A stretch of DNA of 64,000 bases from Centropus unirufus (Eukaryota; Chordata; Aves; Cuculiformes; Centropidae). The position numbers and the translations under genes were made by a program. Location: the NCBI GenBank assembly GCA_013397695.1, contig VYZI01000035.1, forward strand, positions 1,788,062-1,852,061, written 5' to 3'. Under the pieces are notes generated by a model. It was not told the DNA's origin. It saw only the letters and a program-made list of their open reading frames with translations, and made no database searches. Positions within the stretch are counted from its first letter, which is position 1. Each line of letters starts with the position of its first letter. Shown one piece after another: positions 35,654 through 49,000 of the stretch.

Positions 35654-36742
35654 GTGAGTCACTCGCATGTTCATCTTATTTTCATGAGAATGCTCAGGGA
35701 AATGAAGTAAGACCCTATAAAGTAACCATCTCAATACAGCTCCTCCTTTTGTTAGGATTTTTTTCTGCTTCATGTTCTCCACGGGGTTAACTTGGTTGGG
35801 ACTTTGAAAGCTTATGGGATGTGGGGTGGCATAGTGCCAGATGCACTGGATTGAGGCACAGAGAACAGTGCTTGCTTGCTTTCTCTGAAGGTTCTAAAAA
35901 TTACTGCTTCCAAATATATTTCCCTACTTTTTTTTTATCTACTAAAGGCAAAATTAAACCCTGAATTGCTTATTCACTGATTTGAGAGAGGGTTATGAAT
36001 ATTGGTGTCTGTGTGAGAAAATCTGTCCATCATCTTCACTAATACACAATGGTTTTTGGCCAAAAATTATTCTGTGACCACAGTGCGTGAGACATTCTAA
36101 AATTCCATGAACCAAAATTTATTTTAGTCTTTGAGGAATGTGGAAAATACATTACAAGCCTCTGACACAACTATCACACTCAGAAATGTCAGAGTTTTAA
36201 ACTTGCCTAGGTTTTTGATTCTGTTCATGGAGGGTATATTAAAGGGCTAAGACATTATTAATCATTACAAATATATTACAGTGTTAAATCAAGCACAGGC
36301 ACAATCAAAAGTGCTCATAACCTGTGGTCATGGAAAAGTTGTCCTCCTACAGGAGTAAAAAAAATATCTATATTGGTTGAAATAACCACTTATTAGGACA
36401 TTCGTAACACATGCAGTAGGGTTTACAGCCCTCCTTTGCCGGAAACTTTGATCTAGATTTTGTTTTAAAAGTTTGAACTTTCTCACTAACAGTTTCTGTA
36501 AAACTTCTCACAAGGCGACATTCAGTGTTCGTATCAGATCACAAAATACGGTGTTTATCAGGTTGAGCTGGTTGTACAGCAACAGATTTTTCTGAGAAGC
36601 ACACAACACTATTGCCAGTGAGATAAGATCAGGCCTAAAGGGAAGTGGGTGGGGTGTTCTAAAGGGTAACAAATGGAAAAGGCTTTTTTTTTACTCCTTT
36701 TTCTCCATTGTCCAGGTTAGTTTGGCATGTATAAATTATACG

Positions 36743-36847
36743 ATCATAGAATGGCTTGGGTTGGAAGGGACCTTAAAGATCGTCTGGTTCCAAACCTCCG
36801 TACCATTGGCAGGGACACTTTTCTTGAGATCAAGTTGCTCAAAGCCA
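36743..36847 (-). mobile_element. CR1 3' tail fragment
   Basis: The plus strand reads 'atcatagaatggcttgggttggaagggaccttaaagatc', then 'ccattggcagggacacttttcttgagatcaagttgctcaaagcc', the reverse complement of the CR1 3' end. The rest of the element is absent. An 18-base tandem duplication (GAAGAATAATCTATTGG, twice, 36874-36908) lies just beyond. Confidence 0.85.
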
Positions 36848-36908
36848 CAATTGAATATTTGTTGCTTCTTGGTGAAGAATAATCTATTGGGGAAGAATAA
36901 TCTATTGT

Positions 36909-38736
36909 TATATGATCGATTATGCATTAAGGCATTTAGTTTTCATAGTTATCATTTGACTGTTACTCAAAACAAAAAAATGATATGATAAAACATTCAT
37001 CACTTTGTATGGTCTGCTTCAAACATAACTTTTTGTCCTTATATAATATTGTAACCTTAATTTAATTAGAAGCTTCCATCTCTCCATTTAGGCATATATT
37101 TGATCTTTGATATTATTTATAGGTTGCAGCCAGTGGTGTGGGCAGATCTCACTTATTCTTACTCACAAAGATTTGAAATTGTTGTATGAATTGAAAAGTG
37201 ATCTACAAAAGCGTTTAGGTTAGATGCTACTTTTCTAATAGACGAAGAAATCTAATACTAAAAAACAAACAACCAACCCTTTATTTTCCAGAATAAATGC
37301 TCGGGTCATTTCAACCCTATATGGTTCTTTTTGGTTTTGACATTTCTGAAAATATATAAAGAGATTTGGAGAGTTTTTTATTTAATTCAGCAGAGAAATA
37401 AAAAACTTCAGGAACTGTTAAAGGCTTTTATGGATCAGTGGTCCAGGTTCTCATGGTACAGAAAGCCATCATACATCATCTTCTTTGTTAATGACAAAAC
37501 TTAAAACTACTTTTCCTTCTCTTTCCTTATTAATCTTCTTTGAAGCTTTTTCCAACCTCAATCAGTTTAAAAACATTTTTCCAATCTGAAGACTATAAAA
37601 CTTATAACCACTTACAGCTACATGTTCTTTCTTTACCTTAAATATTTCTTCCGATCACTGTTTATCTTCTAAGACAGCTAAGTTTCAAACCCAAAAGAGG
37701 TTTTCTCTTTCTCTGGCTGAAATAACCATCCTTCAAAGCACTCGTTTCAGAAGAATTTATCCTTCTTGGCCTGAGGTGTGTGGAGCTGCACACAGGGTTT
37801 TCCACCTGACCTCCTGTGATTTCTGCAGTGTCATTACCATTTCTCTTTCCTTGGTGCTTGCTTCACCTGACACTAAAGCTGGGAGAGCAGAACCTGCCAA
37901 GCTGAGTTTGCCTGCGACAAGACAATAGGAGAGACTCTCAATGGCAGTTTTTCATGAATCTCCATGAGATGGATGTGGGTTTCTCCACAGGAGACACGAT
38001 TAATTCTGCTCACTGACATCTCCTTCTAATGATAGGCCATCTTTTGGGGATAGATTTTTTGACCTTGTTTTCTGAAGTTAATGTGCCACAATTGGGACAT
38101 CTTACCCAGGAAATGAGTTTGGGATACTAAGGGGAAGCTTATTTTGAGCCCTGTGATGGGGATTGGGCCACCTGCACTTCACCTTCTCTCTGCCTCTGGC
38201 TTAGCAGGACGTATCCCACCTATTCCTTGGGGAATTCTCCTTGCCCATGAAGAATCATAAAGCAGAATGGAAGAAGGGAATGATAGCACTTCAACATAAC
38301 TTCTCAGGATCTTCTCTCATTCCTTTGTGCCACACGCAGAAATAAAGTCTCTCCAGGTACTTGGTGAGTAAACAGAGCAGCTCTCACAACTCATTGCAAT
38401 CATCCCCCTCCATCCCAAGATATGCACTAATACAGATATAAAACACCATAAAAATCCTTACTCAACCTTTAGGCTTCTGTGTGGCATAGTCACTCAAATA
38501 GAACGGGTTTGAAGGAATTGCTCTTAGAGAGTTTTAAGTACTAAGCAGTATATGAAAAGATGAAAATGAAAACTGTTAGTCAAAAGGGGGCTCTGGGATT
38601 TGCTTCCAGAGCAGCTCTAGGCTTTCTACCTCCTTAGATGCTCAGTGTAATCTTTAAATGAGTGCTAAAGGCAACAATAAAACCAGCACTGCCTAACACA
38701 CTGCAAAACCCTGACTGGGTTTTCCTCGTATCTCAG
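36909..38736. other. No feature recognised
   Basis: AT-rich sequence. A GC-richer patch at about 37.78-38.25 kb was inspected on both strands without finding a coherent frame bounded by splice sites. Confidence 0.45.
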
Positions 38737-38836
38737 GGAGCCACTGCTGCAATAGAGCAAGGCAAACGGAAGGTTATTCTGGATAACGGCAGCTGCTACC
38801 TCGTGTCCCAGGGCTTGTCAGGCTGTTTTCTCAGAG
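38737..38836 (+). other. Candidate exon (unidentified)
   Basis: GTTTTCCTCGTATCTCAG precedes and GTGGGTAGG follows. The frame enters in phase 0 and stays open for all 100 bases (begins GATAAIEQGKRKVILDNG, ends CFLR), leaving in phase 1. It is richer in GC and CpG than its surroundings, which is typical of exons in AT-rich introns. No protein family was recognised. This is one of the better exon candidates in the window, but it is unproven. Confidence 0.27.
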
Positions 38837-39011
38837 GTGGGTAGGAGCAAGGCCCCAGTGTCTTACAAAATTACATATTTCAAACCTTTCAAAACATTAC
38901 ACACGACAATCAGCCATTCAGACCCACCCAGCAAGGCAAGCCCTTTTTTTTTTTCAAGTCTTTCTTTGCCAAGTATGTAATTTTCTTGTCAGACTACAGT
39001 CTTCTTCATAA

Positions 39012-39027
39012 ACACACACACACACAC
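39012..39027. repeat. Short (CA)n tract
   Basis: Eight CA dinucleotides in a row. Confidence 0.9.
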
Positions 39028-42000
39028 GCAGAGAGATCTCCTGTTGTAGTTTTATTTTTTTTTTCTGGAAAGAATTTATTTTATTTTCTTTTTAGGAATA
39101 GTCTAAGTAACAGAAAAACTTGTTTTTTTCACTTACCTATTGCTGTGTGGGAGGTATTAATTACCTACCAATTACAGCTTATAAGGGTGACATGTTTTTG
39201 AAGTTGCTTTGTAGTGACAGAGGTATGAGAAATATATAAGTAACAGGAAGTTTTGGAGACTAAATTGATTTTATTCACCTATTATAGGGTTTTCCTGAAA
39301 AAAAAACCCCTTTGAATAACTTCTGAGTGGATTAAATAATAAACCTCTAATTAAACACAATAGAGACTGTCTTCTGCTCATGCAAAATCCTGTGCAGAGT
39401 AATGTATCTTTCTTTAGGAACAAGAGAAATTATAGATACTATTCTCTTCAGAAAAAAAAGAAAACGGCAACAAATCTCTACAGTAGCCTAACTTCTTATG
39501 GAAATTAATTTCTTATGGAAATTAGTTTTTCAGCTGGATTCCTTCTATTGAGGATGCTTTATCCTCTCACATTCACACTTCTATTGATCTTTAAAATAAA
39601 AGAAACAAAACCTTTTTCTTTCAGTTTTAAAAAACAAAATATGTTAGAAGTTGTCAAAGTTTGGATACTATTTTCTTCTCTTCCCCTCTTCTGGCATTAG
39701 ATGTGATAGAATGAGCAATCTTAACAGTTTTCATTTTTCTTTTTTTTTACTTTTTAAATTGCAAGAAACCCAAAACAACTTTGCAAGAGGGAAATGAAAC
39801 TCTTCCAACTACAGAGATGGTACAGTTACAGAAAGAAAAAAGAAAAGAAAACCAGACAAAAAGTTGAAAACTTCCTAGGTGGCTTTATTCCACTGAATCT
39901 TTCGGGCAACAAACAAAAATTTTTCTCTTTTGCCACCTTCCTATGAGTTAAGAAAATTGGAGAAGAGAGTATAGAGGAAAAAAATCAGATTGCAGATGAA
40001 TTAAACAAATACATTTTTGGCAAGCAAACATCAAATACAAATACTGTATTTCCAAGAATATCTAGATCTCACATGTGATTGTGAGTCAGAAGTTGTTCAA
40101 CTGAAGTAATTTACACTGGCACAAAGTTTTTATAGCATGGTTAAACTTGACTTCCTTTGTAGACACTTGTCCTATCCTCATGTCTAGAATGTCTGTTAGG
40201 AACTAAACATTTTTAGTTTGCTAGATGTAAAAGCTGAAAGTCTCAGTGTGCATCTCTCAATCTGCTTTCTACCTACTCTAAGTTCTAGATTATTTTTTTT
40301 TAATGCAGGAGTGACGTAACATGTCTCCAATCAACGTCAACAAGCATGGAGGAGAAGAAATCTCTTAGTTGAACAAGAATCCCTCTGCTGGTCTGTGACA
40401 CTTTGAAATCTGGTATATCCTCATTAACTCCAGCTGCATTTGTTAACAGTAAGAGAGCAATGTGATAAGATCATTTACAGGAGAATAAAAGACCTACACA
40501 TCTGAAGATGCTCCAATGAAATTATTCTCAGACAATTCCAATCATCTGTATTTTTAGACCGTTATTAGCTTTTAAGTCTTAATTGGTGCTGGATGTGTCC
40601 ATCATATTACATATTATATCATCTGGCTGACAATTTAAAAGTAATATAATGGGACATAAAAGCCTAAAATTAAAGAATACTTAATGGCACTTACTGTTTT
40701 GATCTAAAAATAAGAAATTACAGGGAAGAAATAGTACCAGCTGGGCTAGCTTATTAAAGAACTGTGCTATTGACCATGGATGTGTCCAAAAAATTGCTGT
40801 ACATTTACAAATGGACCAAAGCAGCAGGTGGTGCAAAGGAGAACAGGTCCAGTTACTTCAGTAGAACAAACGGAGCACCGGCTCAACATCTGACCTGTTA
40901 AACTCCACCAAAGGCAAGATGAGAGCTGGTTGCCACCTAGATTTCTACTGAAACTTTTATTCATGAGTGATAAATTAAATCAGTAAAACTAAAGAGTGCT
41001 ACTATAGATATTTTAGTCATATTATGTAGCATAACTTGGGTTTACAGCCCGAACAGGCTGCCGCTCTCCAAGCGTAACTAAGACAGTTCTCTTCACTCTG
41101 GAGAGCTTCACCATCTCCATGAGGAGTAAGTTTGAAAATAAAAGTAGTTAAACTGCATAAAACTCCAAAACTGAAGATGAAACCTCAACTTAGCATTTTT
41201 ATCATGGTTTGTGTTTCAATTGTAGATCTTTGTCTTGCAGTTTTTTTCCAGTTTTGGTACTAACGGGAGACGACATCTCAAATGCATCCTCAGGCCGTGA
41301 ATACAGCTGAGTCCTAAGACCTGAATCTTGTCACCATCCAGGCTGTATGGTGAGGTCATGTCTACATGATCGAGTGAGTGTGATCCTTGACCACTGGTCC
41401 AAGTTCACATGGCTGAAGGCAAGTTGCCCCCCTGCATCCTCCGTACTGCGTTGCACTTGGGCACAAGTCTCCCCTAGATGTCATTTGGTGCCCCTGTAGC
41501 CCTGCAATGAGGTTACTCTCCTGTGTATTTGCATTTTAGGGTGTCTGTAATGTTGTAAGAGCTGATTCTGAGCCTAATGATGTTTCATAGCATGAAACTG
41601 CAGGTATGTGTTACCAGGCCTAAAACATGGCACTTGAGAAGTGTTTGGTCTTTCTGCAACAGCACCGGGGGTGTCAGGTTTTGTTTGAGAGGTCTCCACC
41701 CACACTGTTTTTGGGGAGGTGTCCCAGGAGTGGGTTTTTCCCAGATCACGCTTGCATCTTGCCTTGCAGGGAGCCAGCTGTGATTTTTCGAATTGTTTTT
41801 GGCAGACCAGAATTAGGTCCATAATCAGAACCGCATCTTTGAAAGATATGAGCTCCAGGAAAGGCATGAAAGGAAGGTTTCAAAAAAACCTTAGCACTTG
41901 AAATGCACTCTAAACTATCTGACTGGGAATTTGGGGCCTAAAGGGAAGCTATTTTGAAAGTCTGGTCTTGTGTAAGATGACACACAAATATAAAGCTTTG

Positions 42001-42965
42001 AAACTGATTGCGTATCTGTACCCAGTGTGACCACTCTGACATCCAAATACATTTTTTATGGGAACTCTAGTCCTTTAATCATGTCAGTAGCTATTTATTT
42101 CCTCTACAATTTATTACAGGCACTGGTTACTGAAAACCAGGAAATGGTTCTTGATCCCGTGGGAGTCAGACTCCACCAAATTCTAATGGGAAGCAATTTT
42201 TAAATCACCATTAACTACATTAATTAATCGGGCAACTTTAGTTTAGATTTACATCATTATTTTGAATCACATTGATTCCAGTCTTAAAATGAAGTTTCTG
42301 CAACAGTTTTCTTAGGATAATAAGTGAGGGTAAGACAACAGTGATAATTAAGAAGAAACAGTCACTATACATCAGATGAGTCTCAGTATTATTACTCTTA
42401 GTACTAATTTGACAACACATTTTCATCTGAAAATACTGCAGCTATCCCTGCTGCATTTATCTTCTACTAATAATGCACTCCAGTAATTTTTGCCTGGTCC
42501 AGACAAATTTGCAAAGAAGAATATCACTTCATCTTTTCCCTTTCATATTGCCTATTCCACAGTTACTCAGACTGGCAATGCCTTTTACTGCAACTCTGCA
42601 AGATAACTCTCTTCAGAACTAATATCAGAAGGCTTTTAGCAGAAAAAAACCCAAAATTCATGCTATTTTCAAGGATAATTAGGAGAATAAACAGAATTCT
42701 GCCACTGTACTGAAGTACTTCCGTATTTGAAATTCCAATGGATGGTGTCATCTCAACTTAGAAATGCTCTTTGCAGTCTGCCTGGCCCAAACACTTCAGA
42801 CTTCAAATAATCTGCTGTAATCCAATCTCTAAGTGAGAAATGTCCCCTCATTAAGCCCTATCAAATTTTTGATATCTGCTTTTGGCTGTCCCTCCCTGGA
42901 GGATGTCCTGCTGAAGCAGCAGCAGTAGAATCATCTAGCCCAGGCCAAGTAGAAAAATAGAGTAG
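39028..42965. other. Long stretch without a recognised gene
   Basis: AT-rich sequence with a 17-base-period duplication (TTCTTATGGAAATTA twice, 39493-39525). Short frames around 41.6-41.9 kb overlap on both strands and show no domain. Confidence 0.5.
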
Positions 42966-43040
42966 TGCAAAACTTCCCCCATCATGGGGGAGCGAGGGGC
43001 TGTGTGGGGTTTAGTTGCCAGCTGGGGTTAAACCACCACA
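42966..43040 (-). mobile_element. 5' end of an avian ERV LTR
   Basis: On the minus strand it starts at 43040 with TGTGGTGGTTTAACCCCAGC and continues TGGCAACTAAACCCCACACAG, then the GCCCCTCGCTCCCCCATGATGGGGGAAG segment. This is the start of an LTR group common in bird genomes. Only the first 75 or so bases of the U3 region are recognisable. The promoter, polyadenylation signal and all coding parts are missing. Confidence 0.72.
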
Positions 43041-45906
43041 TCTGGTTTGTTTCTGAGGCATTCAGCTCCTGATACACATCGTTTTAAAATCTGCAGGTAT
43101 TTCAGAACCTGTTATGTTTTTTAGGACAAAAGTTGAAGCCTGCTTGGATAGTATAGCTATCATTCATGACACTAGCATTTTTTTTTGAAAACTTGCATAT
43201 CCACAAAGTCTCCCTGCCAGTGCATCCCTCTCTGCCACCATCACTTTCTGTCTTTTAAAGCTTTTTCTTGCCACCTTGCATAAGCCGTAAGCATCCTGGT
43301 TTACAACCCAGAAGCACTTAGCTTCTCTTCAGACCAGTGCTATGACTTTTAGTGGCAAATTACTCCTTCAGAAAGGGGATTTATGCCCCTTGAGGTTCAC
43401 ACACATTAGCACAGCAGTGTACATATGCCCAAATGAAATGCAGGACAATCAATCTATCTTGTGCATAGAGACACTTTATTGACAGCTGACGAGGGGTGCT
43501 GGTTGCTTGCCAGGTTTCTCCAGACTTTTTCCCTTCTCTGTCATATGTTGCTGTCCCTTCTGTCTGCTTTGCTTTCTTTGCCTGCTGCAGGCCGAAACAG
43601 GGCTTTTAAATGGCCTTTGGTACCTCAACTGCTTTGTCCAGAACTGGTTCACGTACCTCGCATGGTAAAGAGTTATGTTTTTGAGACTGAACCAGTGGAC
43701 TCCAAAGGAAGGGCTGAAGCAGTTTCACCCATCTGTCAGTATTATTTCAGTCATTGTAAATCACCTGTGGGGAAAGGTTACCTGTTACATCTGTCCAGTA
43801 CTTCCCTAAAATGAGGGCAAAGAAAAGGAAAAAAGAATATTTATGGGTAAGCAAATAGTCTTTGAAAAGGAGGTAAGAGCTATCCTTTAGTCAAAAACCA
43901 CTTCTGGTTGTTTATCTGAAACCACTTTACTGAACGCCCCCAGCAAAACTCTTTCGATGAAAGGTCTGGCCACCAGGATTCGTTGTTTTCTCAGAAAGGA
44001 GCAAGTATAAACCCCCACATGTCTCTATCCCACAAGGCTACCTGTTCACGTGTTACTGGCTGGCAATCAAGCCATTCGCTCGGCTGGATTACTTGGACTG
44101 TAGTAAGGAGCTGGATAACAAAGCAGAAGCAAGGATGAGGACAGGCGATTCTTGGATATATGTTCATATATGATGTACTTGGAAGGAGGCTGAAGTCCAT
44201 CCCTTGTCCTCTGAGGAAGATAAAAGACAATTCACGAATATTCCCTGCCCAGTTATTTTCACTTTTACTCCACAAGGCCGCGGGCCATGTGGTATGTTCT
44301 GGCAAGGAACATCTGCTAACCTAACAGCTAAACTCTAGGAGGTATCCAGCAGCTCTTCTCTGACATATGCAAGACTCATGTTGGCACCTGGGCTCTCCTC
44401 TCAGCTTTGGCTCTACAAGCTCACACCATATGAAAGGACCTATCCCTTCAGGGCACCAGAGTTCTCAGCTGTGTTAATTAAACCTACAGACTAACCTCTG
44501 CCAATATAATTTCTTTATGTTCCATTCTAAACACAGTCAATAAATAGTTGGCAGGAAAAGATTTTTTTCTGAGAGGTATCAATTAGATAAATAATTAGAG
44601 CGTTGCCCTCAAGAACAGCTGGGAATAAAATGACATTGCTGTTACTGGCAGATTTCCATCGTTCATCTGTATTAGCCATGTGTTGGCTTTTGTCAATAAG
44701 ATTTTATTTTTGTCCGGCTTTTCCTTATAGATATTGGAATTCTTTACAGCCAGCCCGTTAGGCTACTATGAGATATATTTAGAAACACAATTAACAATCC
44801 TAATGCTTCATTCCTCTGTCCCCCAGGGAAGTCCACTGAAATTGTTTTGAATTTAGGCCTGTGCAGCAGAATAATATGGCTTATCACATGAGGGAAAACA
44901 TTTTGTGCAAATAAACAGAAATGAAAATATAGTCAGTGAAAATTGCATACGTTCTGGAACACAAAGAGACAAAAGATTATATAGCCTGCCTTGTAATAAG
45001 TGCATTGCTCTTCAGAAAGGAGGCAAGAACCAAACAGAACTAAAATGCAATAATGATATGAGAACTTGCTGCTGGAATAATGTCTTTGAAAAATAATTTC
45101 TATCCAAATAGGCTCTCACCTAACTTTTAGGAGTATTTGGACTAGTTCTAACTTACAATGAGCTTTAAGACATAATACTGAGGAGTGAATAGCACAGCAT
45201 GGCACAGCTTTACTCCTCTGTCACCAGTGCTCTGACTTGTCCCATGTGCCCATTTCAACTCCAGGCTAAGTCTCAATACAGAAGTGAGAGAGAAGTTATC
45301 ATGACCTACCCACTGCAGATCTGTTAGTGGAAGACCAGTTCACTGAACACTAAATAACATAAACATGCCATAAACTCAGGATTTATTTGGCCCATTTGAT
45401 TTGGAATGGTAGCTCCCACTGTTGAATGTAGAACAGAACATTTTAATCTTCCATCTCTAAGAAATGTGTGATAGACCCATTGAGGAAATATTCCTCCAGA
45501 GGGACTTACATTAGATTTACCATGCTTACAGCTCCCGAAGAAGTTATTTTCTTCATGAGAAGTTGGAAAGGCAGAGAGGGTCCGTTTTGGGATGAGTTCT
45601 GGGGAGAAACACAGGATGCAACATACCTGTTCTATGACAGTGGAAAGATAATGAAGACATCTGTGATTACCTTAATTTGGAGAGATCACACACGTGCATG
45701 GGCACAAATGTGCAAACACACATACACACATCTTATGTACCGTACAAAATCTCTCATGGGACTTACTGTCTGCAAACTCAAATTTTGAAGATAACTGAAA
45801 AAAAAACTGTTTTGAATAGGAGGTATAACATTACTTAAAGGTAATAATAGAAATTATTATAAAAAAATTATTATAAAAAAATAGAAGGTAACATGACTTA
45901 AATCAC
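43041..45906. other. No confirmed gene
   Basis: Contains the candidate at 43591-43664. It also contains a CpG-retaining segment at about 43930-44330 with a 104-codon minus-strand frame that I could not identify, possibly a fragment of a mobile element. Confidence 0.45.
43591..43664 (+). other. Candidate small exon (unidentified)
   Basis: A very long pyrimidine tract (about 43550-43589) ends in CTGCTGCAG, and GTAAAG follows the segment. The phase-0 frame is open throughout (begins AETGLLNGLWYL). A second frame, part of the 117-codon frame 43461-43814, is also open, which weakens any coding claim. Confidence 0.15.
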
Positions 45907-46025
45907 AAAAATCGCAGAATGGCTTCGGTTGGAAGAGATCTTTAAAGATCATCTAGTCCAAGCCTCCTGCAGTAAAGCAAGGACACCTTTTTCTAGATCG
46001 GAGTGTTGAAAATCCCATCCCTCAG
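45907..46025 (-). mobile_element. CR1 3' tail fragment
   Basis: 'cagaatggcttcggttggaagagatctttaaagatcatctagtccaagcc' followed by 'gcaaggacacctttttctagatcg' is the reverse complement of the CR1 3' end. It is short and 5'-truncated. Confidence 0.85.
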
Positions 46026-49000
46026 TTGCTTTTCCCAGTCAACTGAGGACAATTCTTTGTAGTGAAACTGACTTTGGATTTGAGGTCATGAAAACTGTAT
46101 ATCAACTGAAATCACAGAATTAACTGACCCTAATATTTAAATAACTAAACATCTTCTCCCACTGAAAAGCTTTCCACTGGGAAAGATTCAGCAGAAAGAA
46201 GCCTTTACTGCACACAGTGCTATGCTTGCTGCAGTCAGCCCTGTCCCTCCAAACATTTCCAACATCACTCTCCCTGTATATTATAGGGATCAGCCAGGGA
46301 ACCCCTCAGGGTTGGATGGGCCAGAGCGCTGGACAAGAACAGAAGCTGACCATAAAAAGTAAATGTGGCTCCAGAAGAGCTATGCAAACTGAGGAGGGAC
46401 TGTAAGTGTTGTATATTTGTAAGACATTTGTAAGATGTTGTATATTTGAAAAGTTGAAGCTTTCTGTTGAAAATTACTCTTTAACCATTTTTCCTGATTG
46501 ATGATCTGTTCCAGTGACACTACAAAAGGAATGAAGTTAGGGTTAATTAAATTACTGTTTAAAGATTAGACACAGTACAGGTAGTACATGAATACTCAGT
46601 CATCGGAGGAATTTGCATTTCTTGCTAGCCAGAAATACTAGATTGATAGCTTTGGTATTTTAAATATAAGCCACTAAGAAGCACTTCCCAGGCAGAATTT
46701 GAAGACAGGGGATAGTCTATAAATTTGCTGCGCATGAGAGGCAGGCATAGACATCCAAACATCACTATGAGCACCTGAAAAAAAATTGTGCAAAGTTACT
46801 GGAATTAAACCAGGATAAAGCACCTCTGGAAATCAGTCAGGAGAAATTCTTTCCACACTGCATGCTAAATAAACGGTTTGCACATTTTTAGGGGAGATAT
46901 TTTGAATTAAAACTTTTTTTTCCTTAATGAAAAATTAGGCATTTTATCAGCACTCTGTGATTGAAATTGAAGAAATTTTGTTATAGTACTGCATCTGAGA
47001 TTCCTCTACCTGGAGATCCTTAAATTGTTGTTCAATGCTTCCAAGTCCTCCCATACAGAATAAGCCTTTTCTGGTAACTGAAGTTTTGTAAAGCATTTTT
47101 GAGATAAGATGACCTAAAAAGCGTTGTCCAATAGTCACAACTCATCTTTTTTTTCTGTCTCCTTTCCCGACAGTTTAATGAAACACTACTGTGTGGGCTG
47201 GAACAAGCCATTCAACCCACCAAGGTCTGACATTCTTTATCTGTTAAAAAACCTTATCAAAATACTTCAGCAGAGGGGCATGGGACTCATCCTTTCAAGC
47301 ACCTGTGAACGCCTGGGGGCTGTTGCTGAGTGCTGTGTTCCCACCTGCTGTTCCATGAGCCTTGTGTTTCAGGCTTGGCAATGCTCCGCATTCAGTAAAA
47401 TCCTAATCAAAGAAATAGTCTCACATGTAGATTTTCAATTTCTTTGATTCTTCCCACATAGCAGAGCAGGGCAAGCCTCTAGGACGAACAGCAGGGGGAA
47501 ACAATCTCACTATTTTATGACTGAACCTAATGAATTTGCAAATGTTCTTAAATGAGAAGTCCATCCCATGACTGCAGGCAGCTCAAATGTCCTGCAGAGA
47601 CCCCTGTCCTCTAGTCAGTAAAAAAAAATAGCGTCAGAAAAAAAGAGTATCTTTTATTGACTTGGGAACAGTTTTGCTAGGGTTCACCACCTGCATCTCA
47701 TTAGCATTTGGGGATAAAGTTCTCTTGATGCTTCTGGTACCATTGCAATCACACCAGTCCTGATGACAGGGTAGGGCCCTTAGCAATCCCCTTACTGCTG
47801 TCACCGAGTGGAACCGCAGAGCAATACTGTTAGCAGCTGTTGTCCTCCACATGAGACATTCGCCATTTTGCTCTCATTTGTACAGTTTAATTTCTATAAT
47901 GGGAGCCATCACAGTGTTTCATTAGGAGCATTCCTTAGCCATGAACTCCTCAAGGAGCAGATATATTGCCAAGCAGCCATAGCAGCTAAGACAAAACTGC
48001 CCCATTTATTGTTCTGCTACGTCTTCATTCTGTAGGGATTAAACCCATCTGGCCTAGCCACGACTGAACATGTATGCAAGCAATTAGTAAATAAGTCTTT
48101 TTCTTTAAATAAATACAAATGCTTATTTAAGCAAACATCATTCACGTAACACAGATGCCATTGGAACCTCCAAGTAATTTTCTTCTAGAAAACTAAACAC
48201 ATGCTTTGAAGTACTATTGGCTCATACTGAAACATGCACTGTGAATATACAGTCCTGCTGTATCTAAGCAGTATTTAGGCATATGCCCTCTATATAGGAA
48301 TATTTAAGATTTTTTTTCTCCTTTCTTAGAAGATCCTCCCCATATTTTGTGGCCAGCAATTCACTGGAATAAAGATATTTGTATTGATTACTAAATGGTA
48401 AACCAACCAAGAACCAATCAAGAAGTTATAGCCCAAGAACGGCTACAACTACCAGCATATTTATAAATATTACTAACAAATCCTTGCTGAATGGAAACTA
48501 ATTCCAACATTAGGCAAGGCCTGAAAGTTTGGGCGTTTTGAGGGGAGAAGAATAATTGAAGTGGCCTGGATAGATATGCATGGATATTGCAAAGGATCCT
48601 TCTATATAATGAGAGATCATATTTTGAAAGGGACACAGGTAATTATGGCAGTTACTTGCTTACCCATATCTAGTAGATCTGATTGTCCTAAGTTTGAGAC
48701 GGAGTGGTCCAAGATGCAGAGATGTACGGTTCCTATACACAAGAATTATATCCAGAGTATGTGTAAAAGATCTGACACAAAAAACCCAAGACTGTGCCTG
48801 TAACTCTTTATTTAGAAAATTAAGAAAATCAACTATGACCAATTTGAAAATAGTTTCTTTCTGAGGTGACACACAGTCAATGGTGCTGAATTCACATAGA
48901 AATCAGTTCTGAAAACCATGCCTCTATAAGGAATATATTTAATTATATTACCCAAGGCCTGGATTATTTGAAATGCCAGTCTCACTTTCTAGAGGTTTCC

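Noticed and set aside
38341..38364. 24-base segment between an acceptor-like site and GTGAGT
   Set aside because: It is too short to support on sequence alone.
42113..42208. Open frame after TTTATTACAG beginning ALVTENQEMVL
   Set aside because: There is no consensus donor before the stop and no recognised similarity.
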